A stretch of 39,964 nucleotides of DNA from JBBREP01 sp036501845 (lineage in GTDB: Bacteria > Actinomycetota > Acidimicrobiia > IMCC26256 > PALSA-610): positions 1 to 39,964 of the forward strand of contig DASXZO010000156.1 in NCBI GenBank assembly GCA_036501845.1. The letters run 5' to 3'. Positions 1-9,132 of this stretch are shown piece after piece. A program made the position numbers and the translations under genes. A model generated the notes under the pieces. That model was not told where the DNA came from and ran no database searches. It saw nothing but the letters and a program-made list of their open reading frames with translations. Position 1 is the first letter of the stretch, and every line of letters starts with the position of its first letter.

Positions 1-709
1 CGAGGTTCGCGGCATTCTCGACGCTGATACCGGCCCAGAACTCGGCGGGCGAACGGGCGACGCGCGTCCCGTCGCGGAACGATCCAGCCGCCAGACCGAA
101 CGCAAGGTCGCGAGTGGTGTCGGCGCCGGCCTCGCCCGCGAGCACTGCAGCGAGCACGTGCGGGAGATGACTCACGATCGCGACCGTGCGGTCGTGGTCG
201 GCGGCGACGGTGGGCACCACGCTGGCGCCGGTCGCAAGCACCACCGCGGCGATGTCGAGCGCATCGCTCACCGACGCGTCCGGGTCGAGGCACAACGCCC
301 AGCGCGCGCCGGAAAACAGTGAGTCGGTCGCGGCGGCATAGCCGCTGATTTCACGTCCGGCCATGGGATGGCCACCCACGAACCGCAGGGACGATCGGCG
401 CGCGGCATCGACCACCGGCTCCTTCACCGACGCCACGTCGGTGACGAGCTGGCCCTCGCATTCGCCGAGTTGCGTGAACACGCCGCCGACATGCGGTACC
501 GGCACCGCGACCACCACGAGCGCGCCCGAACCGGCGGCGTCGCGCACGTCGGCGACGATGTCGATGCCATCGCTGCGCGCCGCGTCGCACGTTGGCGGAT
601 CGGCGTCCACGCCGACCACGCGCAGGTGCGGCATGAGCACGTGCGCGAGCGATCCACCGATCAGGCCCAGCCCCACGATCACCACGCGGTCGAACGGATC
701 GGCGTTCAC
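1..709 (-). CDS. tyrA: Prephenate dehydrogenase, 3' part missing at window edge
   Basis: Oxidative decarboxylation of prephenate (or arogenate) with NAD(P) towards tyrosine, in the cytoplasm. I translated this frame by hand because no stop occurs before the window edge; about 236 codons are present. The N-terminus has a Rossmann nucleotide-binding motif (VIVGLGLIGGSLA), followed by VTDVASVKEP and the family signature GGHPMAGRE. Further on are SHLPHVLA and a stretch ending in FWAGISVENAANL, as in TyrA helical domains. The GTG start at 709 overlaps the stop of the preceding pheA by four bases (GTGA), which suggests translational coupling. The C-terminal dimerisation region lies outside the window, so a C-terminal ACT domain cannot be judged. 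Confident family call; preference for prephenate or arogenate is unknown. Confidence 0.9.
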   Translation of the reverse strand, partial: MNADPFDRVVIVGLGLIGGSLAHVLMPHLRVVGVDADPPTCDAARSDGIDIVADVRDAAGSGALVVVAVPVPHVGGVFTQLGECEGQLVTDVASVKEPVVDAARRSSLRFVGGHPMAGREISGYAAATDSLFSGARWALCLDPDASVSDALDIAAVVLATGASVVPTVAADHDRTVAIVSHLPHVLAAVLAGEAGADTTRDLAFGLAAGSFRDGTRVARSPAEFWAGISVENAANL

Positions 710-1659
710 GGTGTGGGATCGGTCGGCGGCAGGAGCACGCGCCGTTGCTGGTCGGGATCGTCGCTCGCGGCAACAGAACCGCGCGGGTATTCGGCGTGCG
801 CACCGGGGGCGGGCGCGGCGCTCGGCCAAGCGAGATACGAGCCGAGGTTCTTGATGCGCACGCCGTGGTCGAGCAGCTCCGACAGCGCCGCGCCCAACTC
901 GGGCGTGGAGCGGTGCGCGTCGACCACGAGAATGAAGCAATAGAGGCCGAGCCCCGAACGCAGCGGCCTGCTCATCAACGACGACAGGTTCACGCCGCGT
1001 TCGGCGAACGGCCGCAGCATTTCGAGCAGGATGCCCGGTCGGTCACGGCCCGGCGTGAGCACGAGACCGGTGCGGAACGTCTCTCCCCCGACGCCCCGCC
1101 CGGTCTCCGGCGCAAGCGCGCGCCCCAACACATAGAAACGCGTGCTGCCGCCGTCGCGATCTTCGACGGCGCCGGCAATGGTGCGCAGACCGTAGTGACC
1201 TCCGGCGTGCGGCGCGGCGATGCACAGCGCGTCGCGCCGCGTCGTGGCCACGAGGCGGCATGCCTCCGCGGTCGACGAGGTCTCCTCGGCCACGAGGCCG
1301 CGGGCCGCGATCATCTCGCGGCACTGCGCGAGTGCGTGCGGGTGGCTGAGCACCACCTTCGCGTCGCGAGCGTCGGCGTTGCCGAACAGCACGAACGACA
1401 CGGGCACGACCACCTCCTCGCGCACCAGCACGCCGTCCTGCACGAACACCAGGTGATCGAGCGTGGGCAGCACGGTGCCGTGCACCGAGTTCTCGATCGG
1501 CACCACGCCGTAGTCGTAGGTGGCGTCCTCGACACCGCGGATCACGGCGTCGACGTCGGGTGCCGCGAACGCCTGCGCGCCGGGCACAGTGCGCGCCGCG
1601 TCGGCGGCCGCCTGCGCGAAGGTGCCCTCCGGACCGAGATACGCGAGCGTGCTGGCCAC
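706..1659 (-). CDS. pheA: Prephenate dehydratase with ACT domain
   Basis: Converts prephenate to phenylpyruvate in phenylalanine synthesis. The 317-residue protein has the usual monofunctional layout. The catalytic part runs to about residue 180 with LGPEGTF (8-14), VVPIENS (52-58), SHPHALAQC (105-113) and the catalytic GSTRF (171-175). A regulatory ACT domain follows (about 190-270) with the phenylalanine-site motif LSSLMSRP. The open frame extends upstream into the neighbouring gene. I chose the GTG at 1659 because it directly precedes the conserved start of the domain and lies 13 bases after the previous stop. It is coupled to tyrA downstream by a GTGA overlap. All expected motifs are present, in contrast to the tandem paralogue just upstream, so this copy is the likely active enzyme. 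Confidence 0.92.
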   Translation of the reverse strand: MASTLAYLGPEGTFAQAAADAARTVPGAQAFAAPDVDAVIRGVEDATYDYGVVPIENSVHGTVLPTLDHLVFVQDGVLVREEVVVPVSFVLFGNADARDAKVVLSHPHALAQCREMIAARGLVAEETSSTAEACRLVATTRRDALCIAAPHAGGHYGLRTIAGAVEDRDGGSTRFYVLGRALAPETGRGVGGETFRTGLVLTPGRDRPGILLEMLRPFAERGVNLSSLMSRPLRSGLGLYCFILVVDAHRSTPELGAALSELLDHGVRIKNLGSYLAWPSAAPAPGAHAEYPRGSVAASDDPDQQRRVLLPPTDPTP

Positions 1660-1672
1660 GGTTACGGCCGCA

Positions 1673-2614
1673 TCAGCGGCGCGCGGTCGCCGGCGCGCGA
1701 GGCGGCTCGAGCACGGCACCCGCGTCGGCGAGATCGACCGAACCGAGCGGCAACTCGCCGAACGGCGTGCACACGTCGGGCGACGTCCAGCGCGCGAACG
1801 CGCCGAGCAGCCGCACCTGGCAGCCCGAGCCCAGCATCGAGCGCACCGCGTCGCGCAGGTTCTGGTCGGTGACGTGGCCGTCGGCGGTGACCACGAACGC
1901 ATGGTGCGGGCGGTCGTCGACGGTACGCAACGGTCGGCTGGTGAGACTCGTGAGGTTCACGTCGTTCGTGGAGAAGGCATCGAGCAGGCGCGCGAGCACA
2001 CCCGGCGCGTCGCGCGGTGGTGTGATCGCCAGCATGGTGCGATCGAGCCCGGTGGGATCGGCCACGTAGCGCGACGCGAGCAGGTAGCGCGTGCGCACCT
2101 CGGGAATTGCCGCGGGATCCTCGCGTACCACCACCAGCCCGTACTGGTGCCCGACCTCGGGTGGTGCCAGCGCCACGAGACCGGGATCGCGCGCGTCACG
2201 GACGCGCTCACACGCGGCCGACGTGGCGTCGGCGATCTCACTCTCCAGCGCGTTCATCTCGATGTAGGAATGGCAAAGCTGGAGGATCTCGGGATGCGAC
2301 ACCACGACGCGCGGCTGCGCGTCCCCCCGTGCCGCGAACACTGCGATCGACTCACTGAGCACGGCTTCGCCGCTGAACAGCACCCGGCTCGTAGCGAACA
2401 GCACCCGGTCGACCACCGACATCAGCTCGCCGTCGATCGACGTCTCGATCGGCACCACACCAAGCGCGTCGGGTGTGCGGTCGACGGTCTCGAGCACCTC
2501 CCACCGTGAGGGCATCGGGTGCGTGTCGGCGGTGTCGAGGCCGGGAAACAGACGCACCACACGGTGATCGGAGCTGCCCTTCGGACCCGTGTAGAACACC
2601 AACCGTCCCGCCAT
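1673..2614 (-). CDS. Divergent prephenate-dehydratase-like protein with ACT domain
   Basis: 313 residues, clearly a paralogue of the downstream pheA product: same two-domain layout and a well-kept ACT part (LTSLTSRPLR at 221-230). The catalytic motifs have drifted. The GPxGTF motif reads GPKGSS (10-15), ENS reads ETS (57-59), the TRF threonine region reads TRY (175-177), and the Gln of the SHPxxxxQC motif is Leu (SHPEILQLC, 106-114). From what is known of the family, the Asn of ENS and the Gln help bind prephenate, so activity is doubtful. It could be a regulatory subunit, a specialised dehydratase (for example for arogenate), or a decaying copy. The frame is intact and sits in an operon between hflX (11-base gap) and pheA (13-base gap). 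ATG start at 2614. Confidence 0.8.
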   Translation of the reverse strand: MAGRLVFYTGPKGSSDHRVVRLFPGLDTADTHPMPSRWEVLETVDRTPDALGVVPIETSIDGELMSVVDRVLFATSRVLFSGEAVLSESIAVFAARGDAQPRVVVSHPEILQLCHSYIEMNALESEIADATSAACERVRDARDPGLVALAPPEVGHQYGLVVVREDPAAIPEVRTRYLLASRYVADPTGLDRTMLAITPPRDAPGVLARLLDAFSTNDVNLTSLTSRPLRTVDDRPHHAFVVTADGHVTDQNLRDAVRSMLGSGCQVRLLGAFARWTSPDVCTPFGELPLGSVDLADAGAVLEPPRAPATARR

Positions 2615-2625
2615 GACCGCCGAAC

Positions 2626-4068
2626 CTAGTTGGCGGCGCGACTGCCGTTGCCGTTCGTTGCTGGGCCGTTCGGTGGCGTCGCGCGGTACTCGGCGTAGCG
2701 CCCGCGCACCTCACGCGGCAGGCGCGCCTGCACGCGCGTGCCCGCGTCGGTGTGCACCGACACGAGCACCTCGGCCTCCCGATGCAGACCGGCGAGCACA
2801 TCGCCGCGCTCATAGGGCACGAGCAACTCCACGACCTCGGCGCCGGCCCGCAAGCGCCGGCCGATCGCGCCGAGGAGGTCGTCGATGCCGTCGCCCTGCT
2901 CCGCCGATACGGCGACCGACCCGGGCTCGGCTCGCAGCAGCGCCGCAACCTCGCCGGGGTCGGCCTGGTCGACCTTGTTCCACACGAGCAACTCGGGCCG
3001 GTCCTGCGCCTCGATCGAGCCCAGCACCTCACGCACCGCATCGATGCGCTCCCGCGCGCCGGGTGTGCTGGCGTCGACCACATGCACGAGTAGCTCGACA
3101 TCGGCGGCCTCGTCGAGCGTGGAACGGAACGCCTCGACGAGCTCGTGCGGGAGTCGCTGCACGAAGCCGACCGTGTCGGACAGCAGCACGGTCTCACCGC
3201 CCGGCAATGCAAGCCGGCGCGTGGTGGGGTCGAGCGTGGTGAACAACTGGTCGGCGACGCGCGCGAGTGGCGGCGCGGTCTCGCCGTTCGTGCGCGCGAC
3301 GGCGAGCTCGCTGGCGACGAGGCGGTTCAGCAGTGTCGACTTGCCAGCGTTCGTGTAGCCGACGAGCGCCACCCGGCTGCGCGCGCCGCGCCGGCGCGCC
3401 TTGCGCTGCGTCGCGCGCGTGGCCGCGAGGTCCTTGAGATCGTGCTCGAGCTTCTGCACGCGACGCAGCAACCGTCGGCGATCGACCTCGAGCTGCGTCT
3501 CGCCGGGGCCTCTCGTGCCGATGCCACCACCCTGTTGGCTCAATGTGTGGCCGCGGCCGCGCAAGCGCGGGAGCCGGTAGCGGAGTTGCGCCAGCTCCAC
3601 CTGCACCATGCCTTCCTGGCTGGTGGCGTGCTGGGCGAAGATGTCGAGGATCAGCGCGACGCGGTCGACCACGTCGACGTGCAGCAACGATTCGAGGTTG
3701 CGCTGCTGCGCTGGTGTCAGCTCGTCGTCGAACACCGCCACGTCGACGTCGAGCGCCTCGGCGATCTCGGCGAGCTCACCGGCCTTGCCCTTACCGATAT
3801 AGGTAGCGGGTTCCGGCGAGGCGCGCCGTTGCAGCTCGCGCTGCACCGGCTCGGCGCCGGCCGTGGTGGTGAGCCGTGCGAGCTCGTCGAGCGACTCGGT
3901 CGCGGCTTCCACGCTGCGCCCGACGGTGGTGCCCACGAGCAGCGCGCGCTGGCGAACGACGCCGAGATCGACTTCGGTGGCCGTGAGCCGCCGGCGGCCG
4001 CGCGCGACGTGCGCACCGTCGCGATTGGTGTCGCGATGGCCGTTGCGGCCGTTGCCGGCGCCGCTCAT
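2626..4068 (-). CDS. hflX: GTPase HflX
   Basis: Ribosome-associated GTPase that in other bacteria splits stalled or stressed 70S ribosomes. 480 residues from the ATG at 4068; this start is fixed by the ATGA overlap with the dapF stop. The N-terminal HflX domain has the typical YIGKGKAGEL and FDDELTPAQQRNLE. The glycine-rich linker includes GGIGTRGPGETQLE. The G domain shows G1 GYTNAGKS, G3 DTVGF, and G4 in WNKVD. A basic segment (QRKARRRGARSR) precedes the G domain, and the protein ends in an Asn/Gly-rich tail. The N-terminal 30 residues are Gly/Asn/Arg-rich and look unstructured. It is the next-to-last housekeeping gene before the aromatic amino acid genes in one continuous minus-strand run. 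Confidence 0.95.
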   Translation of the reverse strand: MSGAGNGRNGHRDTNRDGAHVARGRRRLTATEVDLGVVRQRALLVGTTVGRSVEAATESLDELARLTTTAGAEPVQRELQRRASPEPATYIGKGKAGELAEIAEALDVDVAVFDDELTPAQQRNLESLLHVDVVDRVALILDIFAQHATSQEGMVQVELAQLRYRLPRLRGRGHTLSQQGGGIGTRGPGETQLEVDRRRLLRRVQKLEHDLKDLAATRATQRKARRRGARSRVALVGYTNAGKSTLLNRLVASELAVARTNGETAPPLARVADQLFTTLDPTTRRLALPGGETVLLSDTVGFVQRLPHELVEAFRSTLDEAADVELLVHVVDASTPGARERIDAVREVLGSIEAQDRPELLVWNKVDQADPGEVAALLRAEPGSVAVSAEQGDGIDDLLGAIGRRLRAGAEVVELLVPYERGDVLAGLHREAEVLVSVHTDAGTRVQARLPREVRGRYAEYRATPPNGPATNGNGSRAAN

Positions 4069-4928
4069 CGGATGCGGCCGCGATCGATCTCGACGTCGAA
4101 CACGTGCACGACCGGGCCGCCGAGGCGGATGGTGTCGCCGAGCTCGATCGCGAGGTCGCCGCCGGGAACGTGCATCGTGAGGTGCGCGTCGACGAGGTCG
4201 CGTGCGCGAAGTGCCGCGCCGGCTGCACACGCGCCGGTGCCGCACGACAACGTCTCACCCGCGCCGCGCTCCCACACGCGCATCACCGCATGGCTGCGGT
4301 CACGCACGGCCACCCACTCGACGTTCGTGCGCTGCGGGAAACGCTTGTCGTGCTCGAGCACGGGTCCGTGCACCGCGACAGGAATCGATTCGACATCGTC
4401 GACGCGCAGCACGAGATGCGGATTGCCCATACCGACGGCGTCACCGCAGTAGCGCGCGCCATCGACGGCGGCGACCACGTCGTGCGCGTCGGTGGCGGCG
4501 AACGGGATCCGCGCGGGATCGAATGTGGCCCGGCCCATGTCGACATCGGCGGCGATCACCACGCCGTTGCGGTCGCGTTCCAGCGCGACGTCGCGCCGCC
4601 CCGCGGGGGTGTGCACCAGTAGTTCTGTGACGGTGCCAATCCCCTCGCGCGCCGCGAAGGCGGCGAGGCAGCGCATGCCGTTGCCGCTCATCTCGGCCTC
4701 GCCACCGTCGGCGTTGCGCAGCGCGAACGTGCAGTCGGCACCGGTAGCGGCGTCGGCCGGCCCGACGGTGATCACGCCGTCGGCGCCGATCCCGCGGTGA
4801 CGGTCGCACAACGCCACAACCTCGTCGGGAGTGAGCGCGTGAGCGCCGCCGCCGGCGGCTGGCCGGGACGCGGTGACGAGGAAGTCGTTGCCGGTGGCGT
4901 GGTATTTGGCGAACAGCACAGCAGTCAT
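4065..4928 (-). CDS. dapF: Diaminopimelate epimerase, first catalytic Cys replaced by Ser
   Basis: Interconverts LL- and meso-diaminopimelate for lysine and peptidoglycan synthesis. 287 residues. Family motifs: KYHATGNDF (8-16), GIGADG, the first active-site block around residues 72-87, GNPH (168-171), ERGAGET and the second active-site block SCGTGAC with Cys229. The first block normally contains a catalytic Cys in CGNG; here it reads SGNG, with Ser81 encoded by AGC. Another Cys lies six residues on (Cys87). The rest is well preserved, so the gene is probably functional or the substitution is a lineage feature, but the two-cysteine acid/base pair is altered. ATG start at 4928; its stop overlaps the hflX start. 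The second lysine-pathway gene here, dapB, lies far away at 33,390. Confidence 0.93.
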   Translation of the reverse strand: MTAVLFAKYHATGNDFLVTASRPAAGGGAHALTPDEVVALCDRHRGIGADGVITVGPADAATGADCTFALRNADGGEAEMSGNGMRCLAAFAAREGIGTVTELLVHTPAGRRDVALERDRNGVVIAADVDMGRATFDPARIPFAATDAHDVVAAVDGARYCGDAVGMGNPHLVLRVDDVESIPVAVHGPVLEHDKRFPQRTNVEWVAVRDRSHAVMRVWERGAGETLSCGTGACAAGAALRARDLVDAHLTMHVPGGDLAIELGDTIRLGGPVVHVFDVEIDRGRIR

Positions 4929-4964
4929 CGAGCGATCATCGGGCGAATCAATGTTCCAACGGGC

Positions 4965-5948
4965 TCATCGCACCACGCATTCCGGTCGCCAGCATGCCAG
5001 CACCGCGTCGGCTGCGGCGGCCGCATTCCCGTTGGCCCCATTCCCTTTGGCGGGCCGGATCCAGCGCACCCTCGGATCGCGGCGGAACCACATGCGCTGG
5101 CGGCGGGCGAAGCTGCGGGTGCGCCGCTCGGCGAGGTCGAATGCGGCGTCGACGGTGAGCTCCCCGCGGCGAGCGGCCAGCAGCTCCTTGTAGCCGATGG
5201 CCTGCGCGGCCGAGCGGGAGAGGCGGCCATCGAGGCGTGCCACCTCGGCTTCGAGGCCGTCGGTCCGCATCGAAGCGATCCGCTGCGCGATGCGCGCAGC
5301 GAGTTCGTCGCGCGATCTCCAGACGCCGACGAGCTCCACGTCGAGCGCGGGATCGGCCTCGAAGACGCCACTCCCGAAGTCGGAAAACGGCCGGCCGGTG
5401 CTGCGCACCACCTCGAGCGCCCGCACGATGCGGCGCTGGTTGTGCTCGTCGATGCGCGCGGCCGCCTGCGGGTCGGCCGCGCGCAGCTCGGCCCAAGCCG
5501 CCGCCAGGCCGCCCGGCTCGCTGGTGAACGCCTCGAGCTCGGCCCGCAACGCCAGATCCTGGACGGGCAGCGTGAGATCGTCGACCACGGCTTGCACATA
5601 GAGACCGCTCCCACCCACGAGGACGGCACGGCAACCACGTGCCTCGATGTCGTGCACGGCCGCACGCGCCTCGCGTTGGGCGAGTGCCACCGACCACTCG
5701 TCGCCGGGGTCGACCACGTCGATCAAGTGATGCGTGATCTCGGTCCGCTCCGCCGGCGACGGTTTGGCCGTGCCCACGTCCATCTCGCGGTACACCTGCA
5801 TGGCGTCGAGCGACACGATCTCGCAGTCGCCGGCCTGCCGGGCGACGGCGAGCGCGAGATCGCTCTTGCCCGCAGCCGTCGGTCCGACGATCGCCAGGTG
5901 CCGAGGCGCCAAATCCGGCAATGGCTGGGTGTGGCCGTTCGCCGTCAC
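4965..5948 (-). CDS. miaA: tRNA dimethylallyltransferase
   Basis: Transfers a dimethylallyl group to N6 of A37 in tRNAs that read UNN codons; the product is the substrate for MiaB. 327 residues with P-loop IVGPTAAGKS near residue 20, then SLDAMQVYREMDVGTAKP, HHLIDVVDP, VLVGGSGLYVQAV and QAIGYKEL, all hallmarks of the family. The C-terminus carries a basic region with RRQRMWFRRDPRVRW, typical for tRNA binding. The GTG start at 5948 overlaps the miaB stop (GTGA), so miaB and miaA are coupled and act in succession on the same base. The Ala/Asn-rich stretch near the end (about residues 300-315) is not conserved in the family. 36 bases separate it from dapF. Confidence 0.96.
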   Translation of the reverse strand: MTANGHTQPLPDLAPRHLAIVGPTAAGKSDLALAVARQAGDCEIVSLDAMQVYREMDVGTAKPSPAERTEITHHLIDVVDPGDEWSVALAQREARAAVHDIEARGCRAVLVGGSGLYVQAVVDDLTLPVQDLALRAELEAFTSEPGGLAAAWAELRAADPQAAARIDEHNQRRIVRALEVVRSTGRPFSDFGSGVFEADPALDVELVGVWRSRDELAARIAQRIASMRTDGLEAEVARLDGRLSRSAAQAIGYKELLAARRGELTVDAAFDLAERRTRSFARRQRMWFRRDPRVRWIRPAKGNGANGNAAAAADAVLACWRPECVVR

Positions 5949-7339
5949 ACCACCGTGACAGGGATGCGGGTGCGCGCCACACGACGGGCGCGCGAGTGGG
6001 TGGTCACGACGCGGCCCTGCAACCAGTGTGGTGCTGCTCGGGTGATCTCCACATCGACGTCGTCACCGGCCACCACGCCCGCGGTGGCGGGGAAGTGCGT
6101 GAGCTTGTTGTGCGGTGTGCGGCCCGCCCACACGTGCTCGTCCTTCTTCGACGGCCCGTCGACCAGCACACGTTCCACGCGACCCACCCGGGCCTCATGC
6201 GTGCGAAGGGCGCTTTCTTCCACCACGGCCACCAGCCGGTCCATCCGCTCGCGGCACACCTCCGGGTCCACGAAATCGTCTGTGAGCGAGGCCGCTTCGG
6301 TGCCCGGTCGGGCCGAGAAGATGAACGTGTACGCCGAGTCGTAGGCCGCCTCGCGCGCGACGTCGAGTGTGTCTTCGAAGTCGGCTTCGGTCTCGCCGGG
6401 GAAGCCCACGATGATGTCGGTGGTGACCGCGAGATCGGGAATGGCCGCGCGCGCTGCGGCGAGGCGCTCGAGGTATCGGGCCGCGGTGTAGCCGCGGTGC
6501 ATGCGCGCCAGCACCCGGTCGCTCCCCGACTGCAGCGGCAGGTGCAGATGCGGGCAGACGTGGTGGCATTCGGCCATCGCCGCGATCGTCTCGGCGCGCA
6601 GGTCCTTGGGGTGCGGCGACGTGAAGCGAATCCGCTCGATGCCGGCGACCGCGTCGACCGCCCGCAGCAGGTCGGCGAACATCGGCCGGTACTGCCCGGC
6701 CCCGAGATCGCGCCCGTACGAGTTGACGTTCTGGCCGAGCAACGTGACCTCGCGCACGCCGTCGGCCGCGAGCGCTTCCACCTCGTGCACGATGTCGCCC
6801 ATACGCCTGCTCACCTCGCGCCCGCGCACCGACGGCACGATGCAGAAGGCACACGAGTTGTCGCAGCCGATCTGGATGGTGATCCACGCCCGATGGTCGA
6901 CCTCCCGCTGCGCCGGCAGCGCGCTGGGGTAGGCCTCGTGCTCCTCGAGGATTTCGACCAGTGGACCCTCGTGGCGCGCCCGTTCGAGCAGCGTGGGCGC
7001 GTGGGCAAGGTTGTGGGTGCCGAACACCACGTCGACGTGGCCGGCCCGCTCCATGATCAGATCACGGTCCTTCTGGGCCAGACAGCCGCCGACCGCGATC
7101 TGCAGATCGGGCCGTGCCGCTTTGAGCCCCTTCAGCCGGCCGAGCTGGCCGTAGAGCTTGTTGTCGGCGTTCTCGCGGATGCAGCAGGTGTTGAGCACGA
7201 CCACGTCGGCATCGTCGATGTCGTCGGCCGCGACCATCCCTTGCTCGGCGAGCAACCCCGCCAACCGCTCCGAGTCGTGTTCGTTCATCTGGCACCCGTA
7301 GGTGCGCACGAAGAATCGCCGCGGCTCGGAACCGGTCAC
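5945..7339 (-). CDS. miaB: tRNA-2-methylthio-N6-dimethylallyladenosine synthase
   Basis: Radical-SAM methylthiotransferase that adds the 2-methylthio group to i6A37 of tRNA. From the GTG at 7339 it has 464 residues. The N-terminal UPF0004 domain holds the auxiliary-cluster cysteines Cys16 (RTYGCQMN), Cys52 (NTCCIRE) and Cys86 (GGCLAQ). The radical-SAM triad is Cys159, Cys163 and Cys166. LPLQSGSDRVL and the GFPGET motif follow, and a C-terminal TRAM domain ends the protein. An upstream in-frame GTG at 7414 would add 25 residues of low-complexity sequence. I prefer 7339 because homologues begin close to the RTYGCQMN motif. There is no clear Shine-Dalgarno sequence, but a TACGAT hexamer lies about 6 bases before the GTG, so a leaderless start is possible. 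Confidence 0.93.
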   Translation of the reverse strand: MTGSEPRRFFVRTYGCQMNEHDSERLAGLLAEQGMVAADDIDDADVVVLNTCCIRENADNKLYGQLGRLKGLKAARPDLQIAVGGCLAQKDRDLIMERAGHVDVVFGTHNLAHAPTLLERARHEGPLVEILEEHEAYPSALPAQREVDHRAWITIQIGCDNSCAFCIVPSVRGREVSRRMGDIVHEVEALAADGVREVTLLGQNVNSYGRDLGAGQYRPMFADLLRAVDAVAGIERIRFTSPHPKDLRAETIAAMAECHHVCPHLHLPLQSGSDRVLARMHRGYTAARYLERLAAARAAIPDLAVTTDIIVGFPGETEADFEDTLDVAREAAYDSAYTFIFSARPGTEAASLTDDFVDPEVCRERMDRLVAVVEESALRTHEARVGRVERVLVDGPSKKDEHVWAGRTPHNKLTHFPATAGVVAGDDVDVEITRAAPHWLQGRVVTTHSRARRVARTRIPVTVV

Positions 7340-7476
7340 GCCAACATCGTAAGAGGCCGAACGCCCCGACCGTGCTCCCGCCCTGGGCGTGGGCTCGGTG
7401 CCGCCGACGTTCACGTGCAGCGACGCCGAGCCCCTTGCCGCCCGGGTGTGGCGTGATGTGTGTGACTACGTAGGCG

Positions 7477-8529
<1,053 letters not shown>

Positions 8530-8715
8530 GTCTCACCTTTCTCTGCCGCCGGCGGGCGGCTTCGGGACTGTTCGATTCGGGGAGGTTCTCGTTGACGTCT
8601 CGAACATAGAGAGGGGTTCGGACAACGCGTTCGTAACCCTGCTCGGACGCTCGACAACTGCGTGGTACGCAGAAATTCGTGGCCGGAATCCCGTACTTGG
8701 AATTCCAACGATGTG

Positions 8716-8745
8716 ACTCTACGCCACGAACGGGTGTTCGGTCAA
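8716..8745 (-). promoter_or_regulatory. recA promoter
   Basis: Read on the minus strand: a -35 hexamer TTGACC (8740-8745), an 18-base spacer, and a -10 hexamer TAGAGT (8716-8721). Both are close to the sigma-70-type consensus. Transcription would start near 8709 and give a leader of roughly 180 bases before the recA GTG. The spacer holds the LexA operator listed separately, so repressor binding would block RNA polymerase directly. The call rests on sequence only. Confidence 0.7.
8728..8739. promoter_or_regulatory. LexA (SOS) operator in the recA promoter
   Basis: GAAC-GGGT-GTTC, flanked by C and G (8727 and 8740), an exact match to the GAAC-N4-GTTC core known for Gram-positive and actinobacterial LexA boxes. 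It lies between the -35 and -10 elements of the recA promoter. The 5-base arms CGAAC/GTTCG are perfectly palindromic. Confidence 0.78.
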
Positions 8746-8766
8746 GCGCTCCCGGACCCGAATCGA

Positions 8767-8797
8767 GAAGCGCCCCACCGAGATGGTGGGGCGCTTC
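8767..8797. terminator. Strong hairpin between thpR and recA
   Basis: A perfect 13-bp stem (GAAGCGCCCCACC and its complement) with a 5-base loop GAGAT. It stands just upstream of the recA promoter, so it probably ends transcription coming from thpR on the minus strand. There is no T-run on either side, which is common for hairpin terminators in high-GC actinobacteria. A structural role in the leader is excluded because it lies upstream of the promoter. Confidence 0.6.
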
Positions 8798-9132
8798 CGC
8801 TGACCGGTGTAGGTATGAGCGATACGCCCGGTCGTTTGGTTGGGATCGCTGACGGATCGGCCCCGTCGAGCGTGCCGTGACCCTGGTGGTGTCCGGCAGG
8901 TACACGATCGCTCCGGCACCTGGGGCGACCCTTGGCGCCGGCTCCGAAGGCCCGCCGTGCGCCGGTGGATCCTTGGAGGTTGACGGCGCCACTGGCGGCG
9001 CCGCTGCACGCAAGGCCGTTGAAAGGGTGCTTGGGCAAGACTCACCGGGCGCGGGCGGCTGGCGCCGTATGACGTGGGGGTGGCCAGCCGCCTGCGTTCG
9101 CGACCGCGTCGCGCGCAGCCCAGTGGCCCGTC
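8798..9132. other. Intergenic stretch without a convincing gene
   Basis: 335 bases between the hairpin and the thpR stop. Open frames on both strands are low-complexity Arg/Gly/Pro/Ser-rich translations with no recognisable motif and no good ribosome-binding site. I looked for tmRNA, RNase P RNA and SRP RNA signatures and saw none. Long 3' region of thpR, an unrecognised small RNA, or decayed sequence are all possible. Confidence 0.4.

Noticed and set aside
3145..4452. Long plus-strand open frame (435 codons) opposite hflX and dapF
   Set aside because: Antisense shadow of two well-supported genes; typical for very high GC third positions.
5921..7456. Long plus-strand open frame (511 codons) opposite miaB
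   Set aside because: His/Arg/Val-rich antisense translation without motifs; miaB on the other strand is certain.
8602..8618. GAAC and GTTC words near the recA start, resembling a second LexA box
   Set aside because: The half-sites are 10 bases apart instead of 4; the exact site at 8728-8739 is the convincing one.
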